Shown here in pieces: positions 11,958 to 23,354 of a DNA stretch of 56,905 bases; the first letter of the stretch is position 1, and the number at the start of each line of letters is the position of its first letter. Origin of the DNA: Acanthamoeba sp. SK_2022b (lineage: Eukaryota; Discosea; Longamoebia; Acanthamoebidae); the NCBI GenBank assembly GCA_027943245.1, contig JANDJZ010000302.1, positions 1 through 56,905 on the forward strand. Reading direction: 5' to 3'. Made by a program: the position numbers and the translations under genes. Under the pieces are notes generated by a model that saw only the letters and a list, made by a program, of their open reading frames with translations, ran no database searches and was not told where the DNA came from.

Positions 11958-12765
11958 TTATTGGCCATCGGGCGTGGCTGCCTTCTCTGATGGTGAAGGC
12001 GCTGCCACGGCCGTGTCCTTCTTCTCGACGTTCTGTTGCTCTTTCTTGTTCTTGTCCGTAGTCGCTTCTGTTGTGTTCTTTTCAGCCTCCTTCTCTTTGC
12101 CGCCGTCTCCTGCTGTAGATACGAACGCGTAGTCATAGTATTAGGTCCACTTCTCGCAACAATGTCCGGCAGTGACACCCGGTGGGATCGTACCAGCCGC
12201 GGGCTTCTGCTCTTGTTTCTTGTGCAGCTTGGCCTTCTTCTTGGCTCTCTCCTTAAGCTTCTCTCTCTTCTTCCTGTTCTTTGCGGTCTTCTCCTCGGCC
12301 TTCCTCAAGTTCTCCTCACGCTTCCTTTGAAACTCTTCCTCTTGCTCTCTCTGATGGTCCAAGAAGTAGGTGTTAGTAGCGCCATGTTTCGCAGGCCGCC
12401 TCAAACCCTCGCGATGAGGAATGGCCATTCTCACGGGTAGCAGCACGCTCAACAGTGCACTGCCCAAAAGACAAGGCGCATAGACAGTGTAAGGGGAGGG
12501 ATCCGCCAAGCGCACCTTGGCCGCCTCCTTCTCCATCTGGTCGAGTCGAAACAACTCTTGCCGCCGCATGCTTCGGTACTGATGAAAATCACCGCTTCCA
12601 GCACCGGCGGTGGAGCCTAAAGGGCGCCAAATAGGTGCAAGCAAATCATTTCACAATTAACTGGGTGTGGGCAGCTTGTGGGGGGGGGGGTGCTTTTTAC
12701 GCACCTGATACATTTTTGACAGTGTTCTTTTCTACCGTGCGGACAGGTGCGTCCTTCGATGTCAT
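11958..12765 (-). CDS. PRKRIP1: PRKR-interacting protein 1 homologue (PRKRIP1, DUF1168)
   Basis: This is a small basic coiled-coil protein of the PRKRIP1 family; animal members bind double-stranded RNA and associate with the spliceosome. I read four exons. Exon 1 starts at ATG 12763-12765 (MTSKDAPVRTVEKN). It joins at a G|GC codon to GSTAGAGSGDFHQYRSMRR, the family signature (SSAGAGSGEFHVYRHLRR in human). The next exon is EQEEEFQRKREENLRKAEEK with KNRKKREKLKERAKKKAKL. A final exon gives a charged tail ending SEKAATPDGQ and TAA at 11958-11960. The N-terminus is shorter than in vertebrates, lacking the Pro-rich leader. If the last intron is not spliced, the protein ends earlier at GHCCEKWT. Confidence 0.82.
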
Positions 12766-12957
12766 GATCGACTGTGAACTTATTCGAGCACGATTTGTTG
12801 CCTGCAATCGCTAAAGTAATAAAATAAAATAAAATCTGTGTGATTTCGCTGGTCGTTGAAAAGTTTGAGAAAACGAAGTACAACAGAAACGCAGCTCACC
12901 AAATTTACAGCGTTTTAATCTTGGATGAAACGACACAAGGGCGCGAACTCTAAATCT

Positions 12958-13955
12958 TTAGAGGGCAGCCTTCTTCTTTTCGCCATTGTCCCTGGAGACA
13001 GTCCCCTGGATGTATCCCTGGGGGTCCGCCTGGGGCACGAAAACCTCGTTGTGGTTCTCGAGGCCGAACGGCTTGAGATCGAAGAGCCAGTTGTGCTGGT
13101 TGGGCAGGGTGAAGTGAACGTTCTTGACGTCGTCGTTCTTGGCGATGATCAATCGGCCCATCTCCCACACAGTCTGCTGCACAGCCTTGCTGTACGTCGT
13201 GGCGAACACGTGGAGGATGGTGTCCTTCACGCGGTCGTAGACGGCGGTGTAATCGACCGGCTTCCTCGAGCACACGTAGTCCCACTCGACGGTGACGGTA
13301 GTCTTGAAGATGCGATCGGTCGCCTCCTTGAGCGTCGTGTACTTGTCTTTGGGGAAGCCCACAAACTCGGATCCGGTGGTCTTCATCACGACCAGGTTGC
13401 GCAGGCCCGAGGTCACGTGGGGCGCATCGATGTTGTCGCGGGTAAGGCGCACGACGGCCGTGCGCTCCTCACCTGAGCCGGGCAGGAACGAGTGCTCGTG
13501 TGGCTTGCCTGCCAAAGAGCGAAGAACGAAATCGCACCATCAATCAAAATGCCACCGGCAGGTGCGGCAAATTAAATGCTGCGCCCAGGACAATTCTTAA
13601 GAGCATCGGAAGGGGTACCGTCAATCATCATCCTGTTCCAGGGCTTCTCGGAAATCGTCACCTCGGCCTTGGAGTAGTGCGCATATTCGTTGAGGAAATG
13701 GCGAGCGATGGTGATGCCGAAGACCTCAATGTCCTTGAAGGGGTGCCTCTTGGCCAGGACGTACACAGTGTTCTTGATCGTGTCAGTAGGCACCACCCAC
13801 GAATTATCGCCGTTGTAGTACGAGGTCTCGAGCTTGCTTCCTTCGAGGAGCACGCGGACAGCAACATCCTTCAAATCGTGCACCGGCCCGTTGCGGGTGA
13901 CGCGCACAACACGCACCAAGTCCTTGCCGTAGCGGTTCGCGGAGAGGGTAGCCAT
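12958..13955 (-). CDS. UOX: Urate oxidase (uricase)
   Basis: It oxidises urate to 5-hydroxyisourate in purine breakdown. Two exons, 13619-13955 and 12958-13508, join at a split Gly codon (WNRMMIDG|KPHEHSFL) to give 295 residues, close to the family norm. Exon 1 carries the T-fold motif VPTDTIKNTVYVLA with the catalytic Thr and the Lys of NRYGKDLV. Exon 2 carries the TTGSEFVGF block and LPNQHNWLFDL with the Asn and His of the active site. The C-terminus is KKKAAL, not the usual SKL or SRL peroxisomal signal. The cofactor-free family and fold are clear; compartment is uncertain. Confidence 0.95.
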
Positions 13956-15383
13956 AGCGTTGGGTGTAAATCTATCTTGGATAATAATTTACGAGTAAAA
14001 AAAAAATGTATTTATCGGTTTGACATTTTTTCGGGAAAATCCTATTGGGGGAGAAACCACAGATTCCGCCGGAAGTTGTCGGAACATTAGCACTGCTTCG
14101 GTAAGACCCGCGACGACCGCATCCACCGCCATCTCCAATCAACGGGTCTGGTGGTCTGGAGGGGAAGGGCTAACTTTTGTTTACTTATAGGTTGACCTGG
14201 GCTCTGACTGTGAGTGAAGCAGCCACAATAAGCATTGTAATTTGGGTAATGCTGAATATAAGTTATACCAACATCTTTTAATATGAGATAAAAATAGATA
14301 GATAGCTTTGGATTATGTTTATGAGTTTATCTACTTTGAGGAGGCTGTTGGTCTCTCCTTTGATAAATTTGTGGAGGCTTCTTTTGCTCCAGTCCCAAAT
14401 GTCCAGATATGCGCATGACCCTTATGCACTGGGCAGGCCACAGCCAAGCAGAGGGACAGGGAGGAAGGTGGAGCAACGAAGTTGCTGCAGGTGCTGCACA
14501 AAGAGCTCTATCACAAGCGCGTAGAATGGGAGTGAAGGGAGGAGGAGGAGAAACAATGTTGCTTGACCTGTCTTGAGGAACCTGCCTATCTCAGCATGTA
14601 TGAGCATGTGTTGTGGGCTATCTTGTTGCCACAGATATCAACATTTTGCACCAAATTCAATCTGCTTATATCTCCTTGCCCATCATGTGCTGCAGTGCAC
14701 ACCACCAACACAGGGCTGGGTTGCACATAAGGCTCTCACCCTTGCACCAAACTATTTACTGACTTTGCTGATTAGAGGTTATGCACCACAACACCAAACC
14801 ACCATTTCATCCCAACTAAACAACAACAACAACCAGCTCACCACCAGGTTTGGTTGGACCATCAGTTAATTAACTTCCTGCTACATCAACAATTAACACC
14901 TACTTCTTCAACTTTCTAAAATGGATTTTGTTTCAACAAACAGAGAAATTTTGAAATTTTACTCAATTAAAACTGTTTGAATGCTCTTGACAAGCCTTTA
15001 CCCCTCCCTAAATTATTGCAAACTTGAAATTACAATCTTTGTCACAAAGATTGTAATTTGCCTGATAGCACCCCATTCCAAGGGATGAGTCAATGGTGAT
15101 GTACTGGAGGAGGTGAGTTGCTTGAACCTTGATCAAGGCATACTCCAGCTGGTCAGCATGTCTTGCTAATCTGGTCACTCAGCAGCTTGTGTTGCAGTAT
15201 TGTGCTAGAGTAGAGGTTCACCAGAAAAAGGAATACTATTACTTATTAGTTGCTTTGTAGCTCTCTGAAAGAAAAATATTTTGGAAGGTATCTTTCTTGA
15301 GATTGCCTCTGGTATCATCCATACCACCAAAACCCCTGATTCAAACGCAACCCCATAAATCCAGATCTTGACCCCCCCCCCAA
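13956..15383. other. Gene-free, CpG-depleted stretch (island A)
   Basis: The first ~190 bp is the uricase 5' flank with normal CpG. From 14144 to 15345 I count only four CpG dinucleotides, and none from 14522 to 15345. The sequence is rich in TG and CA and lower in GC than the genes. No exon with recognisable homology was found. A 16-bp perfect inverted repeat with a one-base centre lies at 15027-15059. Confidence 0.85.
15027..15059. repeat. Perfect 16-bp palindrome with one-base centre
   Basis: The left arm AAATTACAATCTTTGT at 15027-15042 and its exact reverse complement at 15044-15059 are separated by a single C. Confidence 0.95.
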
Positions 15384-16596
15384 ATGAAACTTGCAACAAG
15401 CAGCTTTTGGAGACTTGGTCGAAGGAAGACCATGGAAGACGGTGGCTTAGGGCGGCTGCCGTCTGAGATACTGACGCTCATCCTCTCGTTTTCCAGGCCC
15501 CGAGCCAGCGCCCCTCTCGAGGTACGGCACCACTTGCGCACAGTTGTGGTTGAGGGGCTCCGCTGGCATTGAACCCCCGCGAAGGAAGTGGCAGCCGTCT
15601 TGGCGAACCGTCTTGTGTCCCGGCTGTGGAATGACATCATCCTGTCCCTGCACTTTGCCGACGTCACCGTGCGGCAGGTCCGCCCTCCCAACTGTGTGCA
15701 TCCTCTGTTCCGTCCCCGCAGGCAGCTAAGCTGGTGTTGCGGCGTTATGTCGTCAGCCCAACTCTGCCAAGTCTCGTACGGCCAGGTTCCTGAAGTACAA
15801 GGGCGGCCTCTACATCACCTTGCCTACTCTCAAGAGAAACGTCTCCTCCTACAAGGTAGCCTGCACCACTTCAGCTGAACTGAACGAGTAGAAGTGACCC
15901 CGAGGCGCTCGTGTTGCCATCAGTTACCAAACCGTTACCGCAAGGCCGTACACGATGGTGTGGAGATGTCAGATATCGTCACACGTTGGTTCGCCGTCCG
16001 GTTCAACCCTGAAGACTTCACAGTCAACACCGGCGACTACACCTTTGCCAAGAGCACGGGCTACAACGACCACCACAAGGCCGAGGGCCCGTACGCCGCC
16101 ACGCACGTCCCCTTCGCCAGCTGCTTCGGTATTCCACCCTCTCCCAACCAGGCTGGTGCAACGCGTCCTCGGACAACTGATTGCGAGGCCATCACCGCAC
16201 TAGGCTGCGATGCCCCGACTAAGGACGACGGCACGGCCGTGGTTGACCTGCGGGGCACGCCGTTCATGGTCGCCAATCGCTTCGGCGTGCGTTCTTGGAC
16301 CTTGTCCACGCAATGCATTCATCAATCGTGCCGTTCTCACGCGCAGGCGTGCAGTTCAATGGCTACCTCCCCAACGGGTCGTGGACCTACTCGCACAACA
16401 GCCAAGTGGTGGCGCTCACTGGCGGGGTAAAGGCCACAACCCGGCCTCACCCCCTCCCCCCACCTTCCAGTACCTGACATGTCTCCACCCACTCATCCCG
16501 CAGGGCTACTGCGGCTGGACAGCGCCGCTGGAAGTGTCCAGCAACGAACACCTGGCGTGCAACGGCGGCTGGCACCTCACTCTCGGCCTCGTCTGA
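15384..16596 (+). CDS. F-box protein with a GON-like domain
   Basis: The N-terminal exon reads LGRLPSEILTLILSF and the next VAAVLANRLVSRLWNDIIL, together an F-box, which would link the protein to an SCF ubiquitin ligase through Skp1. The C-terminal ~180 residues resemble the GON domain of ADAMTS9/20-type metalloproteinases. They have FNPEDFTVNTGDYTFAKS (family pattern: L.V.T.DF.FA), DGTAVVDLRGTPFMVANRF (family: G.f.InL.GT.f.v), then GGGYCGWTAPLEVSSNEH, with Cys residues placed as in GON. Joins: a split after SAPLE, PNSAKSRTARFLKYKGGLYI, and two further introns near 16290 and 16425. ATG 15384 or 15432 could be the start; the second sits 12 codons before the F-box leucine. There is no signal peptide, so the domain would be cytosolic. 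Domain call by eye. Confidence 0.6.
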
Positions 16597-16656
16597 TCCG
16601 GTTTAGCCTCACCGGGCGGTGGTGTATTTGACATGAGCTTTGTTATGAGTATTTGA

Positions 16657-16662
16657 AATAAA
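16657..16662 (+). terminator. Poly(A) signal AATAAA
   Basis: It lies 61 bases past the stop of the F-box/GON gene and 9 bases before the stop of the convergent Dug2-like gene, so the two 3' ends probably overlap. Confidence 0.6.
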
Positions 16663-16670
16663 ACATCCAC

Positions 16671-17929
16671 TCATAGTCCACCGCGTCGCTCGCTTTCGCT
16701 GATTGTCGCCGGCTCGGTCTCGGTGTTCGAGGCGCCGTTGTCCGTCGTGGATGGCGGCTGACGCGTGGCGGCAAGCTCGGTGAGGAAGTGCTGGAAGACG
16801 CGCTTGCCCTTGAGCAGGTTTTCCAGCCGCATCCGCTCGTTGGGCAGGTGTGCGGCGTCCGAGGCCTGGCCCAGCGGCAGGTGCACGGCGGACGCGCCCA
16901 GCTTGTCCTCCAGGAAGCGTGTAATGGGAATCGTGCCCCCCTCGCGAATGTAGCTCGGCCGCACGCCCCACACCTTCTCGATGGCTCGCTCCGCCGCCTT
17001 GTAGCGCTCACCTGCCCCCCCCCACACCACAATCCGTGGTCAGCCTCGCCCCAGGCAGAGACTGACACTGTCTCTTGATAGAGGGAAGGGGGGGGGGGTG
17101 AGCACTGAAGGGATTGCCCAGCCACCAATCGCCTATGTGGTCCTTGGACACTGTGAGAGTGTTGCCTGTCGACACACAAGCCCAGCAGGGACACGTCGCG
17201 TGAGTGTGAGGGGACGCGAGTCGGAGAGGGGGTTTGGGGGGGGGGGCGACCTGATTGGAGGGCGTCAAACTTTTCGTGGAGGAAGGACGCGAACATGCGG
17301 AAGATCTCCTCCGGCCTCTGGTTCGGCACAATGCGCACGCTCAGCTTCGCCGTCACTGTGCCCACGAGCCAACTACCGTGAGCTCACGCCCCCCCCCCCC
17401 CAGCAAGGCGGGCCAATGCAGGCTCACCCCCCCTTCCCCCTCGCGAAGACGCACCTTTGTGTGGAATCACAGTCGTGCCGGCGTCCTTGCCTAGCGAGTC
17501 CATTCACGCGTGTATGGCTTGCGTTAGCTCGGCCACGCTCTCTGGGCTGCATTGCATTGGGTTGGGTGGGGGTGGGAGTTGGGCGAGCAAAGCGAGCGAA
17601 CCGGGGACGGAGCCCGAGATGCTGTGGATGGTGAGACTCGGCTGGCGCCACCGGCGCATGAGGAGGTCCTTGGGGGATGAGCTCAGCAGGGCCTCGTTCT
17701 TCTCGACGCCGTACTTGTCGGTGAAGAACTTGAGCGAGCTGAACTGGGTCTCGAAGCCCTCGTAGAGCTTCTCCTCCTCAGCCGTGAGCGGCTGCACGGC
17801 GTCGTAAAAGCGGGGCGGGAGGATGGTCCCGGATCGGTCCATGAGCTGGCCCAGTATCGACACCAGATCGACCATCGGCTCGTGCATCAGACCTGTCCCC
17901 CCATCAGCTTCATCATCGCCACAAATGCT

Positions 17930-17983
<54 letters not shown>

Positions 17984-18258
17984 GGCGGCGCGCTACAAGG
18001 GGCAGACCTCCATCGATGCCAGAGTGGAGGTCCTTCTTGGCTCCGGTAATCTGCAGGGAGAGCTGGACCACGCCGCGCAGGCCGTAGGTGAGGCCTGCGC
18101 GCAGACGCAGTCACGGTACGATGCGTTAGCCAAGGGCCATGTGGGGGAGGGGGGGACAGTGTGCGTACAGGGCCGTCGATTGCCCACCCAGAGGCCGTTA
18201 CTCACCAGCAGCACATCGGTCCCTTGGAACCAACCCAAATTGTTCTCCTACACGCACA

Positions 18259-18313
<55 letters not shown>

Positions 18314-18515
18314 CATGGGCGACCCACGTAAGAAACAAGTCGGAGGAGTGGGACAGCAACGGTGGAGCGATCAGTGCGCACGATGGCGGGAATGAAGCCC
18401 TGCGAATCGTTCTCCTCCTCGCCTTCGACCGCCATCACGATGTTCACCGGCAGCTGGGGCGTCGCACTCTCCTGGTCGTGAGCCCTGAGGGTTAGCCCAG
18501 CGCGTGGCGTGGCAT

Positions 18516-18550
<35 letters not shown>

Positions 18551-20976
18551 GTTTAGGGGGGGCAGTCTCACGTACGGAGGCGGCGTTCGCCAGGAGTTGT
18601 TTCACAGCAAACACGAACGCGATGATTGGCCCCTTGTCGTCCGTCACTCCGCGCCCGTATCTGTGCCCCCCGCCCCGCCCCCCGTGTCTCCAGGTCAGCA
18701 AGCGAGGCCGAGTAGGGAGGCGAGTGGTAGGGGTGGGCGTCGGGTACAGGTAACCGTCGCGGCCGTCCATGACGAAGGGATCGCTGTCCCAGCCCTCTTC
18801 GATGGCGGCGGGCACGACGTCGTAGTGGCCGTAGAAGGCCAGCGTGGGCTTGCTGGGATCGTTCCCCAGTCGGCCGAGCACCAGCGGGTTGGTCCCCTCG
18901 GCGCCCTGGACCAGCTTGCACTCGAACCCGGCCTCCTGCTCCGCCGTGAGCAACCGCGACAGTGCACAGCACCACAGCGCGCGCGCTCGAGCGAGGGCCA
19001 CGATGGCGATGGCGGGTAGGGACTGGGGGGGGGGGGTAGGAGGTAAGACGAACCCGAAGGAGTCGACGAAGGAAGCGAGCGCCGGACCAGCACTGCTCCT
19101 TCATCGCGGGGTCGACGCTGATGGTCCGCAGCTTGACGAACACGCGCAGCGCTTCGAGCATGGCCTCGTCCAGGTCTGAGGACGCCGCCGCGCAACAATG
19201 GACGTTAGCAACGACAAAAAGGCCTCTACGCGACTCCGCCGTAGGCGCCCATGCATCCATCCACCCACCCACGTGTTCCCCTCCCCGACACACAATGAAG
19301 CGCACACGAGAGGGAGAGCCATATCCCTACCGAGGCCGTTGGGGAGAGGAATGGAGCCGCCGGAGGCGAGTAGCGTGCTCCTCTTCTTCTGGTGCTGCTC
19401 GCTGTTCCACACCTAAACACACACACGGAGAGAGAGAGAGAGAATGAGGCGTGATGGCGCTCGATCACGCTGTGTGTGACACAATTGAGCGTGCCTTGAT
19501 AGCGTTGTCGCACGCGGTGAATACCGTGCGGCCGCTGATGAGGACGTTGGTCACGGCCGAGCCGTGATCGATCGTCTGTATGCACGCGAACTGGGCCTTG
19601 TCCCATATCTGCGCCGCATTTTGGGAGGTGAGGGAGAGTCAGTCAGCCCCGAGCCGGTCATGGCGCTGCTGCTGCTGCTGCGGGGAAAACGAAGCGCACC
19701 TTGACCGTGCTGTCGGCGGAGCCGGTGATGAGGTGGTCGGCCGACACGGCCACGGCCGTGACCTCTGCGCCGTGCCTAAGCGAACGCGTTTGATAAAACG
19801 TTTCCAAGTCCCACACCTGCGCACCACCAAGCGTAGCGCAGCACATGCGTGAGCCAATCATCGCAAAGGTGGCGATGGCACGGGGGAGCCGAACCTTGAC
19901 GAGCCTGTCCTGCGAGCCGCTGTAGATGAACGACCCGTCGGCAGCCACGGACAGCACGCTCCCCGTGTGACCTGTGAGCGTGGCCACGCACTTGAGCGCT
20001 TCCGGATCCCACACCTACACACATGACACACACAGCACACAGCACGAGAGAAGCATCGTGCGCTCGTTAGGCGTTTCCGCACGCACGCTATGGACCAGAG
20101 GCAGGAGGCGTGGCGAGTGCCTGACCTTGACCGTGCCGTCGCCGGAGCCGGAGATGAGGTAGCGCGGGGTGGTAGCGAGGGCGTAGACGTAGCCGCGGTG
20201 GTCGTTGGTGGTCGCGAGGATGCCCTCCCACGTCGCCAGCTGTGCCAGCGTCACAGTCGCCTGCTGTGCGGGTGGCAGCTCGTCGGCCAGCCGCGCCAGC
20301 AGTCGCTCCACGTCGATGCTCTGACCAACCCAACCAGAAATAGGATTAAGAAGTAAATACTAATTAATAACTGACAAAAGAGAGAAAATAGAGGGTGTGA
20401 GTGCATCGTGAGTGGGTGGGCACCTTGATGGTCGTGTCTTGGCAGCCGACGAAGATGCGCCCGTGGGTGCAGACCAGTGAGAAGATGTTGCCCGCGAATC
20501 CCACCACCCGCACGCGCAGCGTGAGCGACTGCAGGTCCCACAGCTGCGTGCGTTTTGTGCGTGTCATGGTGGGAAAGACCCGAGTCAGCCTTGTGGATTC
20601 GACAATGCCAAGGGAAGGGGGAGGTGCGGGCACCTCGATGCAGCCGCGAGGAGCGCACAGGAGCAGGCTGCCATCGAAACGGGGCAACACGGCAAGCGCC
20701 AGCGGGCACCGGTCGCCTACCTCCACCATCTTTTGCCGCTGCTGGTAGAGCGCCTTATCCCACACCTGCTCATGGGCGGAGGATGCACTGATGAATGAGG
20801 AATGAAATGAAAGAAATCTCACAACTTAAATCTCAGTAACGTACGGAGATGAGGCCGCGCTGGGTGGCTGCGAAGAGGAGATCGTCGCTGGCGGCAAGTG
20901 CGAGGACGCATCCAACGGCCGCCTCATCAACATGCAGCGTCTGTTCCAACTCCACTACCGCCCCTCCGCTCTCCAT
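16671..20976 (-). CDS. DUG2: Dug2-like WD40 repeat / M20 metallopeptidase fusion
   Basis: In yeast, Dug2 with Dug3 cleaves glutathione outside the gamma-glutamyl transferase route. The N-terminus starts MESGGAVVELEQTL at ATG 20974-20976. Next come about six WD repeats, mostly one exon each (VWDPEALKCVATLTGHTGSV, VWDLETFYQTRSL, YSGSQDRLVKV, ITGSADSTVKV). The M20 domain then begins (ALRVFVKLRTISVDP). All metal ligands are visible: the His and Asp of FYGHYDVVP, the Asp of YGRGVTDDKG, the Glu pair of AVEGEEENDSQG, His in KKDLHSGIDGGL, and His in SDAAHLPNERMR. REGGTIPITRFLED is also typical. It ends SESERRGGL. About 14 introns hold many poly-C/G and CA tracts. Confidence 0.88.
17932..17982. repeat. 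(GT)n microsatellite in a DUG2 intron
   Basis: About 25 GT units inside the intron just upstream of the exon encoding LMHEPMVDLVSIL. Confidence 0.9.
18255..18312. repeat. (CACG)n-(CA)n microsatellite in a DUG2 intron
   Basis: CACG units grade into about 17 CA units, in the opposite orientation to the GT tract 270 bp away. Confidence 0.9.
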
Positions 20977-21105
20977 TCTTTGTCGTGGAGCTTTATTAAT
21001 ATTAAAAACAATGTTTTTGTTTTTTCCATTTATTTGATTAAAACAAAAGAATAAATAATTTGCAGGTCGCGCAGCACGACCTCAAGAGGGCTCACCCTTA
21101 GGGGC

Positions 21106-23120
21106 TCAAGCCGAGAGCTCGTGGGCGGGGTTGGCGGGCGGCCTGCTGGTCTTGATCTTCTCGCCCCATTGCTGAGCCTTGCGCAGGAGGACGTCCTCGT
21201 TCATGCCGATCATCTTCTCGTCCTTCACCAGCTGCTTGCCGGCCACCCACACGTCCGTGACGCTGTTGGTGCCGACGTAGACGAGGTTGGTGATGGGGTT
21301 GTACACCGGCTCGGTCCTCAGCTTGATCGCCACCACGTCAGCCTCCTTGCCCTTCTCCAGCGACCCGATCTTGTGCTCCAAGCCGAGGGCCTTGGCGCCG
21401 TTGATCGTCGCCAGCTTGAGCATCTGCCAACCGGGCAGAGCAGTGGCGTCCTTGGCCTGCAGCTTGTCGACCAACGCGGCGGTCCTCATCTCGCCTGCGA
21501 GCGCGCCCACGGAGAGAACACATGGCACACGACACACGGAGCCGTGCGTATACGGTGAGCCACGATGCACCCATACAGATGCAGCGGTGGCGGGTGGCAC
21601 AGTCGATGAGAAGGGACATACCGAGGAGATCGAGGTCGTCGTTGCTGGCCGCGCCGTCGGTGCCGAGGGACACGTTGACGCCGGCCTTGGTGAACTTCTG
21701 GACGGGGCAGATGCCGCTGGCCAGCTTCAGGTTGGACTCGGGGCAGTGCACGACGTGTGCGCCCTTGTCGGCCCAGAGCTTGATCTCGTCGTCGGTGACG
21801 TGGCACATGTGAGCGGCGATGAGCTTGTCGTCGATGAGGCCGAGTTTCTGCAGGCGCTCGATGGGCCGCAGGCCCTCGTTGTTCTGCTGATGGTCCGAAA
21901 CCTCGCGCGCCGTTTCATGCAGGTGGATGTGCAAGCGCATGCCCAACTCTGACACATGCCACATACGATAATGAGCGACGGGAGGAGATTGGGGTGGGGA
22001 GGCGAGCGCAGCAGGGAATGTGGTGGACTCACCGTCGGCGATCTTCTTGGCCTTGAGCAGGCCCGCATCGTGCATGGTGTAGGTGGAGTGGGGCGCCATC
22101 ACCACCGTGACCAGCGGGTGGTCCTTGTACTTGTCGTGCAGCTGACGCAAACCTGGAACGAACGGCCGTGAGCATGCGATCGAAACACACGCACCACACG
22201 ACGTAGGGCCACGCCGTGCAGCTGTCACGCACCCTTTTCGATGTAGTCATCGGCGTCGTTGGCCCAGTTGGAGGGGAAAGCAATGATCGGAATGCCGATG
22301 GCGCTCCGCATCCCGTAACTGCAGCCACCCAACGGTCGGTCTACGTCAACGAAACGGCCAGCACCGTGCGAAGACAGCAGACGAAATAGGAGAGTAGAGC
22401 CTACGTACTCGGAGGTGACGCGAGCGCTCACGTGCGGGAAGAAATACATGTCGTTGTAGCACGTCACGCCGCAACGCAGCATCTCCGCCACGGCCAGCTG
22501 TGTGTGTGAGAGAGAGAGAGAGAGAGAGTTAGTTAATTAGTCATGTGCGTCTAGCGCGTGTACGCGAGTGGTGTGATGAGTGCCTTGGTGCCGTCCTCGA
22601 TATACTCCTCGCCAATCCAGCGGCCTTCGGCGGGCCAGATGTACTTGGAGAGCCAGTCCTCGAGGCTCACGTCATCGGCAAAGCCGCGGAGGAGGGTCAT
22701 CGCGGCGTGGCAGTGCATGTTGATGAGACCCGGAATGAGGACGTGGTGGTAATCGAAACCATGGTGCCGCTCGCCCTCGTATCGATGACGCGCCTCTTCC
22801 GTCGGCAGAATATCGTGGATCTTGCCTGTGGGCACGCACACAGCAAAGCGAAAATACAAATATACAAATAAAACGGTTAAAATGCACAAAGAATTGAGCT
22901 ATTTGATACAACGAAACTACAACCGTACTAGATTAATTCAATTCTATCAAAATGGAGTTTTTTTGAATTGAAAGAAAATGCGAATGAGGACCGGCCGGAA
23001 CAAGGTACCGTTCTTAATGACAAGACTGTGGTTTTCGAGCACCGTGTTGTCGGGCACCACAGGAATGATCCACTTGGCGTGCAGCACATCGTCCACCTTC
23101 TCCTTGGTCACGGTCTCCAT
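21106..23120 (-). CDS. MtaD/TRZ-ATZ-type amidohydrolase (MTA/SAH deaminase family)
   Basis: This metal-dependent deaminase belongs to the group holding MtaD, which acts on S-adenosylhomocysteine and methylthioadenosine. The start is ATG 23118-23120 ([16 protein letters not shown]), and exon 1 ends IKNG. The metal site is complete: His-x-His in [16 protein letters not shown], His in [13 protein letters not shown], His in [13 protein letters not shown] and Asp in [35 protein letters not shown] and [18 protein letters not shown] are classic family blocks. It ends NPAHELSA and TGA. Six or so introns show it is a settled eukaryotic gene, but the closest relatives I can recall are bacterial. Substrate is not fixed by sequence; other purine or triazine deaminases share these motifs. 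Confidence 0.85.
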
Positions 23121-23354
23121 TGTCTGCTTGCTTCGTGCGATCGTGCGTGTAGTTGCAAAGACTTAGTGCCTTGCTCCGCGAGAAACCAAACAATAAACTC
23201 CGCCTAACGGCGAACGCGAGACACACGCCTTTGGGGTTGGGCTCTTGGGGAGGATGTTTTTGATCTATTCACAACAGCTTGGAAGGAGAAGGGCAGAGAC
23301 ATACAAGGGAGGAGAGCAGAAAAGACATAATGATACGAGGAGCGCCGGCTCTGA

